Below are positions 5,517-8,891 of a stretch of 8,891 nt of DNA, in pieces. The stretch comes from an uncultured Pseudomonadota bacterium (GTDB lineage Bacteria > Pseudomonadota > Gammaproteobacteria > Burkholderiales > Usitatibacteraceae), in assembly GCA_946885905.1 (NCBI GenBank), contig CAMPHL010000074.1:1-8891 (forward strand), given 5' to 3'. Every line of letters begins with the position of its first letter. The first letter of the stretch is position 1. A model generated the notes under the pieces. The model searched no databases. It saw only the letters and a program-made list of their open reading frames with translations, and was not told where the DNA came from. A program made the position numbers and the translations under genes.

Positions 5517-7025
5517 GTGGACACCACGATTTCGGCAAGCAAGCCGGCGTATTCGGAACTCAGCCGCCGGCAGTTGCGCATCTACCGCTTCCGCCACTTC
5601 GCCAGCATGGGATCGTGGGACCGCGCGGCGATGATGCCGCCCAAGGGCAACGAGGCGCGCGCGGCCGCGCAGGCCGAGCTCGAGGCGCACATCCATCGGC
5701 TGCTGACGGACTCGGCGCAGGGGCAGCTCCTGGCCGCCGCGGAGCAGGAGCCCCTGGACGGCCTCGAGCGCGCCAACCTGCGCGAGATCGCCCGCGAGTA
5801 CCGCCTGGCCACGGCACTGCCCGACGCGCTGGTCGAGGCGCAACTCGTGGCCGGGGCGCGCTGCGAGCATGCGTGGCGCACGCAGCGCAAGGCCAACGAC
5901 TGGGCGGGGTTCCTTCCCAACCTGCGCGAGGTGATGCGCCTCGCCCGCGAGGAAGCGCGGCTGCTCGCCGAGGCCACGGGCGTGTCGCGCTACGAGGCGA
6001 TGCTCGACCGCTACGAGCCCGGCATGAAGGTAGCGGAGCTCGATCGCATCTTCGGTGACCTCAAATCCTGGCTGCCGGACCTGGCCGCGAAGGCGAAGGA
6101 GAAGCAGTCGCGCGAGCCCCTCGTGGAGCCCGCGGGTCCGTTCCCGGTCGCCAGGCAGCGCAGCCTCAGCCTCGCGGTGGTGGAGCTCCTCGGGTTCGAC
6201 TTCGATGGCGGGCGGCTGGACGAGAGCGCGCATCCGTTCAACGGCGGCGTGCCCGAGGACATCCGCATGACCACTCGCTACATCGACGGCAGCGGCATCG
6301 ACAGCCTCATGAGCACCATCCACGAGACGGGGCACGCGCGCTACGAGCAGAACCTCCCGCGCGAGTGGCTGGGCCAGCCCGTGGGGCGCGCCCGCTCTTC
6401 GGCGATCCACGAGAGCATGAGCCTCGCCTTCGAGATGCAGCTTGCGAGGAGCCGCGCGTTCGTGGGCCTGCTCGCGCCCATGCTGGCGAAGGCCTACGGC
6501 GGCCATCCCGCCTTCGATCCCGACAACCTCCATCGGCTCTTCACCCGCGTGAAGGGCGCGAACCTGATCCGCGTGGCCGCCGACGAGTGCACCTACCCGC
6601 TGCACGTGATCCTGCGCTACGAGATCGAGCGTGCGCTGATCGAGGGCGAGATCGAGTGCGAGGACATTCCCGGCCTGTGGAACGCGAAGATGCGTGACTA
6701 CCTGGGCCTCGACACCACCGGGAACTTCACCAACGGGTGCATGCAGGACGTGCACTGGAGCGAGGGCCTGGTCGGATATTTCCCCACGTACACGCTGGGG
6801 GCGATGTACGCCGCGCAATGGTTCGCGGCCATCCGCCGCGAGCATCCCGACCTCGACCGGCGCGTCGCCGCGGGCGACACGGGTCCGGTGTTCGACTGGA
6901 TCCGCTCCAACATCTGGTCGCAGGGCCGGCGCTGGGAAACCGCGGAGCTCGCGCGCCGTGCGAGCGGCGCACCGCTCGATCCAGCGCACTTCCGCAAGCA
7001 CCTGGAAACCCGATACCTCTCCTGA
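5517..7025 (+). CDS. M32 family metallocarboxypeptidase (Taq carboxypeptidase type)
   Basis: 502 residues, the usual length for M32 enzymes, which remove C-terminal amino acids from peptides with broad specificity except where proline blocks. The zinc site is the HExxH motif H269-E-T-G-H273, with E299 (IHESMSLAFE) as third ligand and E270 as catalytic base. Other family signatures are present: the N-terminal WDRAAMMPPKG (34-44), DECTYPLHVILRYEIE (356-371) and MQDVHWSEGLVGYFPTYTLG (409-428). It has no signal peptide and is cytoplasmic. The start codon is GTG, following duplicated AGGAG sites; the later in-frame ATG at residue 31 would cut into the conserved N-terminal motif region. With the amidohydrolase 39 bases upstream it would form a peptide-degradation pair. 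All visible catalytic residues are intact. Confidence 0.96.
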   Translation: MDTTISASKPAYSELSRRQLRIYRFRHFASMGSWDRAAMMPPKGNEARAAAQAELEAHIHRLLTDSAQGQLLAAAEQEPLDGLERANLREIAREYRLATALPDALVEAQLVAGARCEHAWRTQRKANDWAGFLPNLREVMRLAREEARLLAEATGVSRYEAMLDRYEPGMKVAELDRIFGDLKSWLPDLAAKAKEKQSREPLVEPAGPFPVARQRSLSLAVVELLGFDFDGGRLDESAHPFNGGVPEDIRMTTRYIDGSGIDSLMSTIHETGHARYEQNLPREWLGQPVGRARSSAIHESMSLAFEMQLARSRAFVGLLAPMLAKAYGGHPAFDPDNLHRLFTRVKGANLIRVAADECTYPLHVILRYEIERALIEGEIECEDIPGLWNAKMRDYLGLDTTGNFTNGCMQDVHWSEGLVGYFPTYTLGAMYAAQWFAAIRREHPDLDRRVAAGDTGPVFDWIRSNIWSQGRRWETAELARRASGAPLDPAHFRKHLETRYLS

Positions 7026-7124
7026 GGGCTCCTCTTCGGCTCCGCGCTTCTCCCTTTCCTGTCAGCAGGCGCCTACGGACCCGGCTCCTTGCGCGGCGTA
7101 CTGTGGGCCAGGAGGATCGCCGCC

Positions 7125-8006
7125 ATGAAAGGATTTTCAGTCGCAGCCGCCCTCGTGCTCGCCGCCTGCGTCGGCGTGCCTCCTCCCCCCGGACGCTGGC
7201 GGGTGGTGTAGGAGAGCACGATCGGCGGCATTCCCTTCCGCGCGGCGGTCGGGTGCGACCGCGACGAGAACGTCGTATACGTGAGCCAGTTCGGCGGCAA
7301 GGAGCTCAAGCCCGCGGAGAAGGACGGCCAGGGCTTCGTGAGCAAGCTCGCGCCCGACGGACGCATCCTCGAGGCGAAAGCCTTCCCCGACGTCATGAAC
7401 AAGCCCAAGGGCATCTGGGTGGAGCGCGGGCGCCTCTGGGTGACCGACATCGACGGCGTGTGGATCTACGACACGCGCTCGAAGAAGGGCCGCAAGCTCA
7501 TGTTGCCCGGCATCCAGTTCGCCAACGACGCGGCGGTCGCCGGCGGCGTGCTCTTCGTGAGCGACAACCGCAGCGACCAGGTCGTCAAGGTGGAGCCCGC
7601 GGACTTCCTCGACGCCGCGGTGCAGCCGAAGGTAAGCGTGGCGGTGTCGAAGAAGGAGATCTACCCGAACGGCATCTGGCCTGGACGCAGCGGCACCCTG
7701 CTCATGGTCGGGTTCCAGTCGCAGGACAAGCCGCGCGGCATTTTCGCGCTCTCGCCAACCGGCGACACACGCGAGCTCTCCGCGCCGCTCGGCCGCCTCG
7801 ACGGCGTCTACGAATTGCGCGACGGCTCCGGCCTGCTCGTGACCGACTGGAACAGCGGAACGCTGGCGCGCTGGAACCCGGCCGAGGGCATGCAGCCCCT
7901 CGCGCGCGACTTCAAGGGCCCCGCCGACTTCTGCGTCCTGGGCAACACGGTCTACGTGCCCGACCTGGTAAAAAGCGAGTTGCGGATCGTCGCGCTGGGG
8001 CGCTAG
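7125..8006 (+). pseudogene. Lipoprotein beta-propeller (SMP-30/NHL-like) interrupted by in-frame TAG
   Basis: GGAGG (7111-7115), nine bases before ATG 7125, starts a clear lipoprotein leader: MKGFSVAAALVLAAC with lipobox LAAC (C15) and then a Pro-rich tether. After 28 codons an in-frame TAG (7209-7211) stops it. The same frame then continues without shift (ESTIGGIPFRAAVGCDRDEN...) to TAG 8004-8006, reading a protein of the SMP-30/gluconolactonase or NHL beta-propeller kind: repeated blade motifs such as KGIWVERGRLWVTDIDGVWI, ANDAAVAGGVLFVSDN, PNGIWPGRSGTLLMVG and DGSGLLVTDWNSGTLARWN. Intact, it would be about 293 residues and membrane-anchored, perhaps binding or hydrolysing a sugar lactone. 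The GTG at 7281 begins the longest open part but has no Shine-Dalgarno and no export signal. Three other genes here end in TAG, so a recoded stop is unlikely. A recent nonsense mutation or base-call error fits best. Confidence 0.85.
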
Positions 8007-8042
8007 CGGCGGCCACATAATGGGTGCTTTTCCGAGGCGCCC

Positions 8043-8834
8043 ATGCCCCACGCCCGCATCAACGGAATCGACGTCCGCTACACCGTGACGGGCAGCGGCC
8101 CGTGGCTCGCGCTCTCCCATTCGCTGGCCTGCCGGCTCGAGATGTGGGACGAGGAGGTGCGGCGCCTCTCGAAGCGCTTCACCGTGCTCGCCTACGACTC
8201 GCGCGGCCACGGCGAGACCTCCGCTCCGGCGATCCCGTACACGCTCGACATGATCGCCGACGACATCAAGGGGCTGCTCGACCACTTGGGCGCGAAGCGC
8301 ACGCACTGGGTCGGGCTCTCGATGGGCGGCGTCTTCGGGCTCGCCACCGTGCTGAAGTATCCCGGCCTGTTCGGCTCCATGGTGCTCGCCGACACCTCGA
8401 GCAAGCTCCCGCCCCAAGGCATCCAGGCGTTCAAGGACCGCGTGGCCGCCGCGCGCGCGGGCACGATGGAAGCGATGGTCGAGCCCACGCTCGAGCGCTG
8501 GTTCAAGCATTCTTTTCGCGCGCGGCAGCCCGGGCTCATGGCCACGGTGGCGGACTGGATCCGCAGGACGCCGCTGGACGGCTACATCGGCATGTCGGCC
8601 GCCATCCCCGCGATCGACGCGACCGATCGATTGGGCGAGATCGACATCCCGTGCCTGGCCCTCACCGGCGCCGACGACGTCCCCATGCCGCCGGCGATGG
8701 CCGAGATCCTGGCGAAGAACATCCCCGGCGCGAAGCTCGAGATCATTGCCGACGCGGGCCACCTCTCCAACCTCGAGCAGCCGGAGGCCTTCAACGCCGC
8801 CCTCGCCCGGTTCTACGAAGGCATCGGCCCTTGA
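8043..8834 (+). CDS. Alpha/beta hydrolase, 3-oxoadipate enol-lactonase (PcaD)-like
   Basis: 263 residues, normal for the PcaD-like group. Visible elements: the oxyanion-hole region near SHSLA (25-29), the YDSRGHGET strand-turn (51-59), nucleophile S93 in GLSMGG, acid D212 (TGADDVPMPP) and H240 (DAGHLSN), making a complete Ser-Asp-His triad, with a helical cap at about 125-185. There is no signal peptide; it is cytoplasmic. PcaD opens the enol-lactone ring in the beta-ketoadipate pathway, but many relatives have other ester or lactone substrates and no other pca genes lie here, so the symbol is withheld. The start is well supported by GAGG at 8034-8037, five bases before the ATG. It lies 36 bases after the propeller gene; both would act on lactones or esters. 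A CATAAT (8016-8021) resembles a -10 box without a good -35. Confidence 0.92.
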   Translation: MPHARINGIDVRYTVTGSGPWLALSHSLACRLEMWDEEVRRLSKRFTVLAYDSRGHGETSAPAIPYTLDMIADDIKGLLDHLGAKRTHWVGLSMGGVFGLATVLKYPGLFGSMVLADTSSKLPPQGIQAFKDRVAAARAGTMEAMVEPTLERWFKHSFRARQPGLMATVADWIRRTPLDGYIGMSAAIPAIDATDRLGEIDIPCLALTGADDVPMPPAMAEILAKNIPGAKLEIIADAGHLSNLEQPEAFNAALARFYEGIGP

Positions 8835-8845
8835 ACCGGGTCGCG

Positions 8846-8891
8846 ATGCGAAGATCGACCAGCCTCGCGGCCGCCGCTTTGCTGTTCTTCG
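8846..8891 (+). CDS. Start of an exported protein, cut by the window end
   Basis: ATG 8846 opens MRRSTSLAAAALLFF, which has the Arg-rich start and Ala/Leu core of a signal peptide and runs off the window. An in-frame TTG at 8831 would overlap the hydrolase stop as TTGA and add five residues (MNRVA before the ATG); an AAGG stretch precedes it. The choice of start and the protein family cannot be settled from 15 codons. The close spacing suggests the same transcript as the alpha/beta hydrolase. Confidence 0.55.
   Translation, partial: MRRSTSLAAAALLFF

Noticed and set aside
4170..7001. 943-codon open frame on the minus strand
   Set aside because: It lies antisense to the amidohydrolase and M32 genes, which have complete catalytic motifs. 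In GC-rich DNA with G/C third positions, the reverse frame rarely meets stops. The predicted protein is low-complexity His/Arg/Ala-rich.
7026..7124. Terminator after the M32 gene
   Set aside because: Only a weak GAGG-GCT-CCTC stem is visible right at the stop, with no T-run. I see nothing else in this 99-base gap apart from the Shine-Dalgarno of the next gene.
7209..7211. TAG as a recoded sense codon (genetic code change or pyrrolysine)
   Set aside because: The TPR gene, the amidohydrolase gene and the propeller gene itself all end in TAG at sensible places, so TAG is an ordinary stop here.
7137..8762. 541-codon open frame on the minus strand
   Set aside because: Antisense to the propeller and alpha/beta hydrolase genes; no domain seen and His/Arg/Ala-rich.

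Overview
The window is GC-rich, densely coding DNA with strong G/C preference at third codon positions. The families present (a DmlR/PgrR-like LysR regulator, a DUF6496 protein, an HD-GYP protein, an M32 carboxypeptidase, a PcaD-like hydrolase) suggest a proteobacterium, most likely a betaproteobacterium (Burkholderiales or Nitrosomonadales type). This is inferred from protein style; there is no rRNA or other marker. I see no tRNA, rRNA, CRISPR, transposase or phage gene.

Left part, all on the minus strand (1-4173). In transcription order: a secreted TPR protein (4173-3688), a LysR regulator (3566-2646), a small lysine/arginine-rich DUF6496 protein (2568-2383), a TPR plus HD-GYP protein (about 2341-584), and a LuxR-type helix-turn-helix protein (587-21) whose start overlaps the HD-GYP stop by ATGA. 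The last two look like a translationally coupled signalling pair: a cyclic-di-GMP phosphodiesterase-like sensor and a DNA-binding partner. The first 85 bases form a perfect fold-back palindrome that overwrites the LuxR-type gene's C-terminus. It is most likely a contig-end artefact.

Right part, all on the plus strand (4239-8891). A short divergent gap (4174-4238) separates it from the left part. It holds a COG1228-type metal-dependent amidohydrolase, an M32 (Taq-type) metallocarboxypeptidase, a lipoprotein beta-propeller gene broken by an in-frame amber codon, an alpha/beta hydrolase of the 3-oxoadipate enol-lactonase type, and the first codons of a further, probably exported, protein. The first two would fit breakdown of peptides or N-acyl/dipeptide-like substrates. 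The gene spacings (39, 99, 36 and -2 to 11 bp) permit one transcript.

Most interesting points: the coupled HD-GYP/LuxR pair with its HDIGM variant motif; the interrupted lipoprotein gene, where a single TAG separates a textbook lipobox leader from the rest of the protein; mutually exclusive hairpins at the HD-GYP start; and a LysR-box-like palindrome beside lysR. I found no convincing evidence of a wholly new multi-gene system.
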